NCBI RefSeq assembly: GCF_002608075.1
Contig: NZ_LAHA01000011.1
Location: 1-64,000 of the forward strand
Length of the DNA: 64,000 nucleotides
DNA from: Nostoc linckia z4
GTDB taxonomy: Bacteria > Cyanobacteriota > Cyanobacteriia > Cyanobacteriales > Nostocaceae
Direction: 5' to 3'
Shown: one piece after another, positions 29,201 to 37,821 of the stretch
Position numbering within the stretch: position 1 is the stretch's first letter
Layout: each line of letters opens with the position of its first letter
The notes under the pieces: model-generated
What the model was told of the DNA's origin: nothing
The model's database searches: none
The model's input: the letters and a program-made list of their open reading frames with translations, nothing else
Made by a program: the position numbers and the translations under genes

Positions 29201-31985
29201 TTTAGTAGAAAAATATAATCTTGTTAAATTAAAAGCGTTAGTGATACATGATTATTATGGCTTTATCTGGCATTGGAATTATTGGATTCGCGATACGACT
29301 GCACAAGAAAATTTACTAGATGCTTTCCAAACAGGAATTGATGTTGGCGATTATGAATATGCTTTTTTTGCTTCTCTCAGTTATTGTTTAATCAGATTTT
29401 TTGGTGGATATCCTCTCGAAGAAATTGAAAATAATTTTACTAATTTTATTCAATTAATGGAAAAGGTAATGCAAGAGTATTCTGCCTTTTATGCCAAAAA
29501 ATGCCGACAGATGATAATTAATTTAATGGATAATTCTTTAAAGCTAGATCGTAGATTTAAAGATGATAATGATTCGATAAATTTTAATACTTGGTTATTA
29601 TTCATTAATTATTTTACAAAATTAATGAATTTTTATATTTTTAAAGACTTTAAGCAAGCTTCCCAAAACGGAATTCAAGCCGGAGAATACGTTGAAAATA
29701 TTAGTTCGTACATAACTTTACCACATTATATTTTTTATTCTTCCCTTGCTTTGCTTGCTAATTATAAAAATTATTCTAAAAAAGAGCAAACATTAGTAAT
29801 TAGACAAATTAAAATTAATCAAAACGATATGAAAAAGTGGGCTAAGCATTGCCCAGATAATTTTCAGCATAAATACGCTTTAATAGAGGCTGAAAAAGCG
29901 CGAATTTCAAAACAAAATTGGCAAGCTGAAAAATTTTACGAACAAGCTATTCAAGGTGCTAAACAATATCAGTTTATTCATGAAGAAGCCATAGCATATG
30001 AGCGTGCAGGTGAATTTTATCTTGAAATCGGTAGAGATAAAATTGGTTATTTTTATTTAAAAAATGCTCATTATTGTTATCTTCAATGGGGGGCGATAGC
30101 CAAAGTAAAAAATCTGGAAGTCGAATACCCACAATTGTTGGTAAATGTCAAAAATAAAACAGATAATCAGGATATCAGTAGCACTATCTCTAAAAGTAAT
30201 AATGATAGTAAAAAACTTGATTTGATAACTGTTGTTAAAGCCTCACAAACCATAGCTGGTGAAATCACCCTTGATAAATTGTTAAAAAAACTGATGAAAA
30301 TCTGTATTGAAAATGCAGGCGCTCAAAGATGCTTTTTAATTCTTGAAAAAGACAAACATTGGGTCATTGAAGCTGAAGGAGGAATGGATGATGATAATGT
30401 TACGGTTTTACAATCTATCACTCTCGATTTTATTGATACTGTTAGCAATTTACCTCTTCTTCCCACTACAGTTGTTAACTATGTCCTCCATAGCCAGGAA
30501 AATGTGGTTTTAGATGATGCACAACATGAAGGGCAATTTATTACCGATCCTTACGTTACTGTTGTGCAACCTAAATCGATTCTTTGCATTCCTTTACTTA
30601 ATCAAGGTAAATTAATCGGCATTCTATATTTAGAAAATAATTTAATTACACACGCATTTACTCCAGAACGCATTGAAATCTTAAAAATTCTTTCTGCTCA
30701 AGCAGCTATTTCTATTGAAAATTCACGTTTATACAAACAACTAGAAAATTATAATCGGAATTTAGAAGAAAAAGTTGAAGAACGAAATCGAGAACTGTTA
30801 AAAACATTAGAAGAACTAAAAGTTACTCAAGAAAAACTGAAATTTGAAAACGATTTACTTAAAAGTTCAGAAAAACTCTCAAACTATGATTATCAAATTG
30901 GCGGTAGTTTGCCAATGGATGCTCCCACCTATGTTGTGCGTTCTGCTGACCGCGACTTTTATCAAGCACTGAGGCATAATGAATTCTGTTACATCTTAAA
31001 TGCCAGACAGATGGGTAAATCAAGCTTGATGGTACGGATGATGCATCATCTTCAGCAAGAAGGATTTAGTTGTACGGCAATTGATTTAACCCGCATTGGT
31101 AGTGATGATATTACCACGGCTCAATGGTATCTGGGGTTAGCAGTGGAGTTATGGCAGAATTTTGATTTGTTAGATAAGGTAAATCTTCCAATTTGGTGGA
31201 ATGAATACAAAGATTTATCGCCCACCCAAAAATTGAGTCAATTTATTGAAAATATTTTACTGAAACAAGTTCAGAGTGAAAAAATTTATATATTTATTGA
31301 TGAAATTGATAGCGTTTTAGGTTTAAACTTTTCTGTAAATGATTTTTTTGCTTTGGTGCGCTTCTGTTACAACCAGCGTAGTCTAAATGTAGAATATAGA
31401 CGTTTAACTTTTGCTTTCTTTGGCGTAGCAACACCCTCAGATTTAATCTCAGACCATAAGCGAACGCCATTTAATATTGGTCAATCAATTCAACTACAGG
31501 GTTTTAAAGAAGATGAAGTTTATCCTTTAGGTGAAGGTTTAAAAGAGAAAGTGAACGACGCGATCGCCATTCGTAAAATAATCAGAGAAGTATTACACTG
31601 GACAAACGGACAGCCTTTTCTGACTCAAAAACTCTGTAAGCTGATTCGTAATTCTTCATCTATGATTTTGGCAAATACTGAAGCCGAATGGATAGAAAAT
31701 TTGGTCGTGACAAATGTGATAGATAATTGGGAATCCCAGGATGAGCCTGAGCATTTAAGAACAATTCGCGATCGCATTTTCAATAGCGATTTACAAGTTA
31801 ACAAACTCCTAAAGCTTTATCAACAAATTTTACAGCAAGGGGAAATACCTTCTGTTGATAGTCCAGAAGAAAAAGAATTGCTCTTATCAGGACTAATTAT
31901 TAAACACCAAGGTTCTCTGAAAGTCCAAAACCGTATTTATCAATTGATATTCAACCAAAATTGGATTGAACGGTATATCTCTTAG
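26214..31985 (+). CDS. Giant Ser/Thr kinase-AAA-GAF-AAA signalling protein
   Basis: 1923 residues. In order: a Ser/Thr kinase domain (1-270) with HKDINPSN catalytic loop and DFG in IIDFGIS, but a poor glycine-rich loop. Next is an AAA_16/STAND ATPase (about 295-600; Walker A SGYSGIGKSALV, Walker B VIFLDDLQWAD). A long helical-repeat region follows (about 690-1320). A GAF domain lies at about 1345-1500. Then comes a coiled coil (about 1505-1560; NRNLEEKVEERNRELL). The C-terminal AAA-like ATPase (about 1560-1923) has Walker A NARQMGKSSLM and Walker B IYIFIDEIDSV. In the common cyanobacterial versions the GAF domain is followed by a histidine kinase; here that is replaced by the AAA-like module, related to the protein at 20627-22009. 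Likely a cytosolic sensor-switch acting with the radical SAM enzyme. Confidence 0.9.
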   Translation: MNTIKNYQIIQQIYESDNSLVYRAILKADNQPIILKILKENYPNPSELHRYKQEYEITRSINADGIIKAYGLERYQNSLVMFLEDFGGSSLKILISERQFFLEEFLTIALKITDSLAVIHNANIIHKDINPSNIVYNPETGQVKIIDFGISTRLPRENQTIHNPNQLEGTLAYIAPEQTGRMNRGIDYRSDFYSLGITFYQLLTNQLPFETTDAMELVHYHIAQQPDAPHQLIPSIPLIVSKIVMKLLAKTQEERYQSTRGLKFDLQNCLYQLQNSGQIKQFSLARQDISDKFQIPEKLYGRNQEVTQLLNTFDRVSKGTTEMMLVSGYSGIGKSALVNEIQKPILRQHGNFINGKFDQLKRNIPYAAISQAFQSLIRQILTEPESALQTWKQQILTALGTNGQVIIDIIPEVEQIIGKQPSIEHLEATKAQNRFNLLFQKFISVFSKKEHPLVIFLDDLQWADLSSLKLLEVLMSAPENLTLLIIGAYRNNEVSVTHPLIQTIEQIKKAGTLVDEIELKPLEIKDINQLIANTIKCSESKSKPLAKLLTAKTQGNPFFLTQLLHSLYQEKLLIFDKSLGCWQWDLEQIQKIQITDNIIDLMINKITKLDSQTQKVIRLAACIGNQFNLDFLSIVNKKSQALTSQELQPAVQEGLIVPLNNSYKMPLLWSPDEIPSDSSEIADAFIPKYPELIPYKFLHDRVQQAAYSLIPEVEKKKLHLRIGYLLLKNFTEHQINENIFKIVNQLNEGIELITKQLQRNKIAKFNLEAGKRAKASTAYEASLRYLEIGLKLLDKNTWKSHYILSLEIYTETIEALYLNVKYEEAEELSVIVLQQAKTILDKVKVYQTKILLHNAKLQEQIAINIAVKALAELGINIAQHPYEIVNKIIQEQEFLQSYLKETSVQALLYLPQMTDPYKLAAMSILQQIMTSTIVTNFLLYLEAVLIQVNLCIQYGNSPHAPCPYSLYGTFICKGMKGLNIDRNIQLGYEFGLLSINLVEKYNLVKLKALVIHDYYGFIWHWNYWIRDTTAQENLLDAFQTGIDVGDYEYAFFASLSYCLIRFFGGYPLEEIENNFTNFIQLMEKVMQEYSAFYAKKCRQMIINLMDNSLKLDRRFKDDNDSINFNTWLLFINYFTKLMNFYIFKDFKQASQNGIQAGEYVENISSYITLPHYIFYSSLALLANYKNYSKKEQTLVIRQIKINQNDMKKWAKHCPDNFQHKYALIEAEKARISKQNWQAEKFYEQAIQGAKQYQFIHEEAIAYERAGEFYLEIGRDKIGYFYLKNAHYCYLQWGAIAKVKNLEVEYPQLLVNVKNKTDNQDISSTISKSNNDSKKLDLITVVKASQTIAGEITLDKLLKKLMKICIENAGAQRCFLILEKDKHWVIEAEGGMDDDNVTVLQSITLDFIDTVSNLPLLPTTVVNYVLHSQENVVLDDAQHEGQFITDPYVTVVQPKSILCIPLLNQGKLIGILYLENNLITHAFTPERIEILKILSAQAAISIENSRLYKQLENYNRNLEEKVEERNRELLKTLEELKVTQEKLKFENDLLKSSEKLSNYDYQIGGSLPMDAPTYVVRSADRDFYQALRHNEFCYILNARQMGKSSLMVRMMHHLQQEGFSCTAIDLTRIGSDDITTAQWYLGLAVELWQNFDLLDKVNLPIWWNEYKDLSPTQKLSQFIENILLKQVQSEKIYIFIDEIDSVLGLNFSVNDFFALVRFCYNQRSLNVEYRRLTFAFFGVATPSDLISDHKRTPFNIGQSIQLQGFKEDEVYPLGEGLKEKVNDAIAIRKIIREVLHWTNGQPFLTQKLCKLIRNSSSMILANTEAEWIENLVVTNVIDNWESQDEPEHLRTIRDRIFNSDLQVNKLLKLYQQILQQGEIPSVDSPEEKELLLSGLIIKHQGSLKVQNRIYQLIFNQNWIERYIS

Positions 31986-32065
31986 CAACCTCCAACCCAA
32001 AATATACATCAAATTTCAACTTAATGAAGTACACTACCTAACCTTACTCGCTAGGTCAATAGACT

Positions 32066-32104
32066 AACCTAATTCTGAATTCTGACTCCTGAATTCTGAG
32101 TTCT
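32066..32104. repeat. CTGAATTCTGACTC-type short repeat
   Basis: Short tandem units (ATTCTGAATTCTGACTCCTG) of the same family as the arrays at 53046-53130 and 60206-60415, here in inverted orientation. Confidence 0.7.
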
Positions 32105-32110
32105 CTTTTA

Positions 32111-32182
32111 TGGGTCGCCCGGGATTCGAACCCGGAACTAATCGGTTAAAAGCCGAGTACTCTACCGTTGAGTTAGCGACCC
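32111..32182 (-). tRNA. trnK: tRNA-Lys(TTT)
   Basis: A 72-nt cloverleaf on the minus strand. The acceptor stem is GGGTCGC/GCGACCC, the anticodon arm carries CTTTTAA with anticodon TTT, and the T-loop is GGTTCGAATCC. The discriminator base is A and CCA is not encoded. It marks the right border of the AT-rich block. Confidence 0.96.
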
Positions 32183-32242
32183 TTTCTTTCATTTCGCAAC
32201 TTTGCCATCATAGCATAGACATACATGGATTTGTAAAGGGGC

Positions 32243-33112
32243 TTAGAAAAAATTTGCTGTCAACCTTACAGATGCCGTGTAGCTGCCCCCTGGATCTAAT
32301 ATAGTTAGATTTTCGCCAGTGTTCAGAGAGTTGCGAGGAGCGCTCCAGGGTTCGAGACAGTAGAAGTCTTTGCCCTTAAGCGTCCAAAATACCAAAATGG
32401 GATATTCATCGCCATAATCTAAAGTCAGCTTCAGCTTGCGGTTATTGTCAGTCACACTTGCTGATTTACTAGTTAGCTGCTTAAAGGCAACATCAATTTC
32501 ATCTTGGTTGAAGTCGAAATTGCCCTTAAAAGGGTGAATTTCTTTGGTTATTTGGTCTTGATACTCCTGAGAGGGAATTTCAAATTCTAGCCCATTTTTA
32601 TCAAAGGTCAGAAAATAGGGGTGAAATCCCGAAGAAAAGGGCAATGGTGCGCTTGAAAGATTTTGATACTGCTGGTGAATTTCTAAGGTATTACCTTGGA
32701 GTTGGTAGGTGAAAATTACCTGAAACTCAAAAGGATAAACAGCCCGTGTTTGCTCGTTGCTGCAAAGGACAAGGGTGAGGCTAAGTTTATCTTGAGTTAC
32801 TTGGTCGGTGACTTGCCAAGGTAAATCACGGGCAAAGCCATGTTGTTTGAGAGTATATTGTTTCCCGTCGTGAGTGTAAACGTTATCTGGTAAATTGCCA
32901 CAGATAGGAAACAAAATCGGATTTCCGCCTCTGACACTCAAATCAGGGTTAGCAAAGCGTTCAGTATCCAAATAAAAAATTTCTTGCCCCTGTATCCGCC
33001 AACGGGTAATAATACCACCGCGTTCTGGGACAACTTCCAATTGAGAAGCAGCAGCTTCATCTGAAAGGATATAAGTTTTGTACTGTTGCTGTTGAACTGC
33101 AATGGTAAACAC
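32243..33112 (-). CDS. Aldose 1-epimerase (galactose mutarotase)-like protein
   Basis: About 290 residues. The reading frame is open to 33277, but that extension translates simple repeats (PMPNAQC units), so the GTG at 33112 (MFTIAVQQQQYKTYILSD) is the likely start. The fold signature is seen in GGNPILFPICGNLPDN, KQHGFARDLPWQV, SGFHPYFLTFD with its histidine, and the C-terminal LEPWSAPRNSLNTGE. Cyanobacterial members act on hexoses or on hexose phosphates (YeaD-like); the substrate is not resolved. It is followed at its upstream side by pdhA on the same strand, separated by the repeat tract. Confidence 0.87.
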   Translation of the reverse strand: MFTIAVQQQQYKTYILSDEAAASQLEVVPERGGIITRWRIQGQEIFYLDTERFANPDLSVRGGNPILFPICGNLPDNVYTHDGKQYTLKQHGFARDLPWQVTDQVTQDKLSLTLVLCSNEQTRAVYPFEFQVIFTYQLQGNTLEIHQQYQNLSSAPLPFSSGFHPYFLTFDKNGLEFEIPSQEYQDQITKEIHPFKGNFDFNQDEIDVAFKQLTSKSASVTDNNRKLKLTLDYGDEYPILVFWTLKGKDFYCLEPWSAPRNSLNTGENLTILDPGGSYTASVRLTANFF

Positions 33113-33129
33113 AGGTTTTAGTCCTAATG

Positions 33130-33340
33130 GGTATTGGGGACTGGGCATTGGGCATTGGGCATTGGGCATTGGGCATTGGGCATTGGGCATTGGGCAAGCA
33201 GGAAGTGTGGGAGGTGTGGGAGGTGTGGGAGGATGAGGAAGAAATCTTTCCCCCCACACTCCCCACACTCCCCACACTTCCCTATCCCCTCATCTCCCCA
33301 TCTCCCCATCTCCCCATACACCATGCCCCATGCCCTAAAA
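33130..33340. repeat. Short tandem repeats between pdhA and the mutarotase gene
   Basis: About seven copies of the heptamer GGGCATT (33146-33194), then GTGGGAGGT units, then CCCCACACT and CATCTCCC units. The last part can pair with the earlier part. These tracts create spurious frames in both directions. Confidence 0.9.
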
Positions 33341-33341
33341 C

Positions 33342-34376
33342 TTACTCGTCTTCTGCAAAAACGAAACGATACAATTCGCTTGGGTCTGGTTCGGGGCTAG
33401 TTTCAGCGAATTTCACTGCTTCGTCGATTAATTCTTGAATTTTACGGTCGATGCCTTTGAGTTCTTCTTCGGTGGCTAGGTTGTGCCCCACTAAATAAGC
33501 TGCCAACTTTTTAATTGGGTCGCGGGCAAACCAAAATTCTTTCTCGGCTTTGCTACGTAGTTCGTCGGGGTCTGCTAAGGAGTGACCGCGGAAACGGTAG
33601 GTCAATGCCTCAATTAATGTCGGGCCTTCTCCAGCACGGGCGCGGGCTACGGCTTCTTGGGCAACAGTATGCACCGCCAACACGTCCATACCGTCTACTT
33701 CCACGCCCACCATGTTAAATACGCTGGCTTTTTTGTAAATCTCTGGTTGGGAAGTTGCGCGATCGTGGGCCATACCAATTGCCCACTTATTATTTTCTAC
33801 CACAAAAAGAATTGGCAATTTCCAAAGAGCTGCCATGTTTAAGGTCTCAAAAAACTGACCGTTGTTGGCTGCACCGTCGCCAAAAAAGCAAGCTGTCACT
33901 TGGTCGGCGGTTTTGTCTTTTAGAACTTCGCGGCGGTATTTGGTTTGAAAAGCGGCTCCGGCGGCTACAGGAATTCCTTCTGCGACAAATGCATAGCCCC
34001 CCAGTAAGCGATGTTCGGCGGAAAACATGTGCATGGAACCACCGCGCCCTTTGCTGCAACCCGTGGCTTTGCCAAATAATTCTGCCATGACTTCTTTTGC
34101 TGGTACTCCCGCACTCAAAGCGTGGACGTGGTCGCGGTAGGTACTGCAAACGTAATCTTCACCAGGGCGCATTGCCTGGATAATGCCGCTGGAAACAGCT
34201 TCTTGACCGTTGTACAAATGGACAAAACCAAACATTTTGCCCCGATAATACATCTCAGCGCATTTGTCTTCAAATAAGCGCCCTAGTACCATGTCTTCAT
34301 ATAACCTTAACCCTTCTTCTTTAGTGATGCGGCTAGTGGCAACATCAAATGCGGGTAAAGTACGCTCTTGAACCAT
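33342..34376 (-). CDS. pdhA: Pyruvate dehydrogenase E1 component, alpha subunit
   Basis: A 344-residue thiamine diphosphate enzyme that decarboxylates pyruvate and passes the acetyl group to lipoyl-E2. TPP-binding motif: [20 protein letters not shown]...VVENN near residues 168-200. The phosphorylation-loop-like region is [17 protein letters not shown]. The N-terminus [21 protein letters not shown] is typical for cyanobacteria. The beta subunit (pdhB) is not in the window, which is usual in cyanobacteria, where E1 genes are scattered. Confidence 0.96.
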   Translation of the reverse strand: MVQERTLPAFDVATSRITKEEGLRLYEDMVLGRLFEDKCAEMYYRGKMFGFVHLYNGQEAVSSGIIQAMRPGEDYVCSTYRDHVHALSAGVPAKEVMAELFGKATGCSKGRGGSMHMFSAEHRLLGGYAFVAEGIPVAAGAAFQTKYRREVLKDKTADQVTACFFGDGAANNGQFFETLNMAALWKLPILFVVENNKWAIGMAHDRATSQPEIYKKASVFNMVGVEVDGMDVLAVHTVAQEAVARARAGEGPTLIEALTYRFRGHSLADPDELRSKAEKEFWFARDPIKKLAAYLVGHNLATEEELKGIDRKIQELIDEAVKFAETSPEPDPSELYRFVFAEDE

Positions 34377-35175
34377 TATTTTCCAGTATCCCTGTTGTAC
34401 AACTTAAAGTTACGGTCTTAAATAAGTCGATCTGATAACGTCTAAGCCTTTAACAGGTTAGCGTTTGCAAGAGTCAACAATCAAGCTTTATTTATGCACC
34501 AAAAAAGGACTTTGGGGAATAGGTGGATTTTTACTTTTTGGGAAAGTAGGTGGTGTCATTTTAGATACAATTGAATTTTTCAAAGGAAATTTTAACTTTT
34601 GCCCCCATAACCCTGTAGGATGTGACTCAAAATGGGACATCTGCTATTTGGGGTTTTTTTGTCTCACCATTCCCCTTAATACAGTACCAATCAAGATAGA
34701 CTGGTTTCTGCATACCCATTAACAATTTAAAAAAAATGAGGCAAAAGTTTCTATACCTAAATAGGTAATTGTAATTAAAGGTTAAATATGATATGATTTT
34801 TGTCTCCTGTTATCAGGGTCAACCACCAAAAGTAGTAGTTTACTGACTGCATACTAGGGAAAGTCCCAAAAAAAAATCTATAGATTTCTGTAACCACAAC
34901 ATTTATGCCCTGACAACAGCGGTAGTTGTGGTTTATGGTATCGAAGATTGTATTAATCAAAAAATACTAAGAATTAAGACAAAAAGCTTAAGCTTTCTAG
35001 GCGAAGGCAAAAAATTAGTACTAGAATGTGACTCAAAATTTCGGGAACGTACAAAACAAGTAGTTGCAATATACACTTGTAGAGTAGATTCTACACGGCA
35101 TTATTATGGCACGGTTTTACTGGCCTGGAACGCTCTAGGTGAATTATGTCGATCGCGGTGCAGGGGAAGTGGACT
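34377..35175. other. Intergenic region between pdhA and ftn2
   Basis: About 800 bases between divergent genes. Short frames here lack ribosome sites and look spurious. One clear hairpin, AACCACAAC/GTTGTGGTT, lies at 34893-34933 around a 23-base loop. Promoters for both genes must lie here. Confidence 0.55.
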
Positions 35176-37500
35176 GTGCGAATTCCGCTAGATTACTACC
35201 GAATTTTAGGACTACCGTTAGCGGCAAGTGACGAACAATTGCGGCAGGCATACAGCGATCGCATTGTACAATTGCCAAGACGTGAGTATTCAATCGCAGC
35301 AATTTCTTCTCGTAAACAACTTATAGAAGAAGCTTACGTGGTTTTATCAGATCCAAAACAACGCAGTACTTACGATCACCTTTATCTCGCCCACGCCTAT
35401 GACCCCGATAACGTTGCTGCTGGCACAGTAGCAGGAGAAAATCCCAAAGAAAGCCAAAAAAGAATCGTTGATGTTCACAATTTGGGCATTGATGTTTCCC
35501 AAGACCAATTAGTTGGCGCTTTGTTGATTTTGCAAGAATTAGGGGAATACGAACTCGTACTCAAACTAGGTCGTCCTTACCTAGTGAATAAAAACGGTGT
35601 TTCCGGTAACAATAAAGGCAATAATCTAGCAGAGGCAGAAATTCCCGAAAGTCCAGAACGTCCCGATGTCGTTCTCACCGTTGCCCTTGCTTGTTTAGAA
35701 CTAGGACGCGAACAGTGGCAACAAGGTCACTACGAAAATGCTGCTGTATCTTTAGAAACTGGTGAGGAATTGCTAGTTCGGGAAGGTTTATTTGCCAGCG
35801 TACAGGCAGAAATTCAAGCAGATCTTTATAAATTGCGGCCTTATCGAATTTTAGAGTTAGTGGCACTACCTCTAGAACAGACTGCCGAACGACGCCAAGG
35901 CTTGGAATTATTGCAAAATCTTTTAGAAGATCGTGGTGGCATTGATGGTACCAATAGCGATCGCTCTGGTTTAAACATAGATGATTTTCTACGTTTTATC
36001 CAGCAATTACGCAATTACTTAACAGCCGCAGAACAACACAAGTTATTTGAAGCCGAAAGCAAACGACCCTCTGCTGTTGCCATTTATTTGGCTGTTTATG
36101 CTTTAATAGCCAGAGGATTTACTCAACGACAACCAGCTTTAATTCGTCAAGCAAAACAGATGCTAGCGCGTCTGGGCAATCGCCAAGATGTACATTTAGA
36201 ACAGTCATTATGTGCATTACTTTTGGGACAAACCGAAGAAGCAACTCGTGTTTTAGAACTGAGTCAAGAATACGAAGCTTTAGTTTTTATTCGGGAAAAA
36301 TCTCAAGATTCTCCAGATTTATTACCAGGGTTATGTTTATATACAGAACAATGGTTACAACACGAAGTATTTCCCCATTTTCGAGATTTGGCAAACCAGC
36401 AAGCTTCTCTCAAAGAGTACTTTGCTAACCCCCAGGTGCAAGCTTATTTAGAAGCATTGCCAAACGATGCCCAAACAACTAATGAATCTGGTGTAATTAA
36501 TCCCCAGCTATTTCAACAGCCACAAACAAATAATCCGCGTTTTTCTCAAAATTCCACTGGGACTTTTCGACAATTCGATCGCCATTCTACAGCCAACCTA
36601 GATTTACCAGAAACACCAACACAAGAAACACCAGAATATTCCAACTTCTCGCCACCAAAATGGAATTCATCTGAAAGTGTCAAACCAGAAGTAACTGCTG
36701 CACCACTTCCTACTGCTGAACGTATGACCACAGGTACTAATCAGTATTGGAATGGTTCGGCGAGGACTACAGCACCGAATCAAAACCAAAAGCGTAGGCG
36801 AAGAAAACCTACTCAACCTGTTAGCCGAGAACGTATACCTGATAATCGTCCTCGTCCTCGTCCACGGCGGCGGCGGCGAACTTTTGCTAACACAATAGAA
36901 GGTAAAACACGGCTGGTGTGGAGAGTGTTTATTTCCCTTGTGACTCTATTAGTTTTCTGGGTGTTAGCTACAACAGCTTTTGGATGGATAAAAAATCTAT
37001 TTTTCCCCACACCACCCAAGCATGATTTACAGTTATTCGTACAAATAAATCAACCACCAGTATTTATTCCTGAACCTAGTAAACCAGAATTATCACAAGG
37101 AACTTTAACAAATGCAACCGCTGAAGAAGTAATTCAAACTTGGCTATCTACAAAAGCCGCAGCTTTAGGGCCTAATCATCAAATTAATAATTTAGACAAC
37201 ATTTTAACTGGTTCAGCTTTGTCTCAATGGCGGCTGATTGCTCAACAAGATCGCTCAGATAACCGCTATCGTAAGTACGATCATAGCCTGAAGATTGAAT
37301 CTGTAGAAAATGGTGAATTATTTAGCGATCGCGCCGCTGTGGAAGCTACAGTTAAAGAAGCTACACAGTTATATGAAAATGGTCAATTTCAAGGTTCTTC
37401 TAATGAAAAGTTGCGAGTCCGGTACGATTTGATTCGATCCGGAGGCAAATGGCGTATTCAGAGTATATCGGTTGTGGTTCAAATAAGTTGGAATTTTTAG
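35176..37500 (+). CDS. ftn2: Cell division protein ARC6/Ftn2 (ZipN) homologue
   Basis: About 774 residues from the GTG at 35176, which gives MRIPLDYYRILGLPLAASDE, the standard Ftn2 start; a frame 10 codons longer exists. The N-terminal J-like domain lacks the HPD motif. A long helical region follows, then a basic Pro/Arg-rich linker (PRPRPRRRRR), one membrane span (VFISLVTLLVFWVLATTAF, about residues 590-610) and a C-terminal ARC6-like IMS domain. The protein tethers FtsZ rings to the membrane and organises the divisome; its plant homologue ARC6 divides chloroplasts. Confidence 0.95.
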   Translation: MRIPLDYYRILGLPLAASDEQLRQAYSDRIVQLPRREYSIAAISSRKQLIEEAYVVLSDPKQRSTYDHLYLAHAYDPDNVAAGTVAGENPKESQKRIVDVHNLGIDVSQDQLVGALLILQELGEYELVLKLGRPYLVNKNGVSGNNKGNNLAEAEIPESPERPDVVLTVALACLELGREQWQQGHYENAAVSLETGEELLVREGLFASVQAEIQADLYKLRPYRILELVALPLEQTAERRQGLELLQNLLEDRGGIDGTNSDRSGLNIDDFLRFIQQLRNYLTAAEQHKLFEAESKRPSAVAIYLAVYALIARGFTQRQPALIRQAKQMLARLGNRQDVHLEQSLCALLLGQTEEATRVLELSQEYEALVFIREKSQDSPDLLPGLCLYTEQWLQHEVFPHFRDLANQQASLKEYFANPQVQAYLEALPNDAQTTNESGVINPQLFQQPQTNNPRFSQNSTGTFRQFDRHSTANLDLPETPTQETPEYSNFSPPKWNSSESVKPEVTAAPLPTAERMTTGTNQYWNGSARTTAPNQNQKRRRRKPTQPVSRERIPDNRPRPRPRRRRRTFANTIEGKTRLVWRVFISLVTLLVFWVLATTAFGWIKNLFFPTPPKHDLQLFVQINQPPVFIPEPSKPELSQGTLTNATAEEVIQTWLSTKAAALGPNHQINNLDNILTGSALSQWRLIAQQDRSDNRYRKYDHSLKIESVENGELFSDRAAVEATVKEATQLYENGQFQGSSNEKLRVRYDLIRSGGKWRIQSISVVVQISWNF

Positions 37501-37821
37501 ATAATATCTACGATTTTCTTGTCCTCTAAGCATTTGAGGTTAAAGATATCATAAATTCTAAGAATCCTTAAGAACGCTTTTTACAGTTAAAGTTTTTCCT
37601 TATAGCTTATAGTGCTGATACCACACAAGCACCGAATAATCACACTCAAAAGGTTGGTGAGTTAGTTCTTGTTTACAATGAAAATTTGGAGTTTGTTGAT
37701 GAAAATTGGCTTTTAGATATCGATTCTCCAATGCTTATGAAATAATATGGCTCACTTTAATACTTTAGTTATAATTCTAGGATATCTCTTATAAAGATGA
37801 TAATTTAGTTCAAATTTGTAT
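37501..37821. other. Intergenic region
   Basis: 321 bases between convergent genes. A short in-frame stretch near 37640-37740 (NHTQKVGELVLVYNENLEF in one frame) resembles coding DNA without a start, perhaps the relic of a gene. Otherwise nothing clear is seen. Confidence 0.4.

Noticed and set aside
33113-33277. N-terminal extension of the mutarotase-like gene
   Set aside because: The extension is translated tandem repeat; the homologous sequence begins at FTIAVQ, where a GTG is available.
33124-33438. Several overlapping ORFs of 66-103 residues on both strands
   Set aside because: They translate the GGGCATT and CCCCACACT repeats, giving low-complexity GHWALGI or PMPNAQC peptides. No start signals.
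34465-34722. 85-residue ORF between pdhA and ftn2
   Set aside because: No ribosome site, cysteine-rich random-looking sequence, and not similar to anything I recognise.
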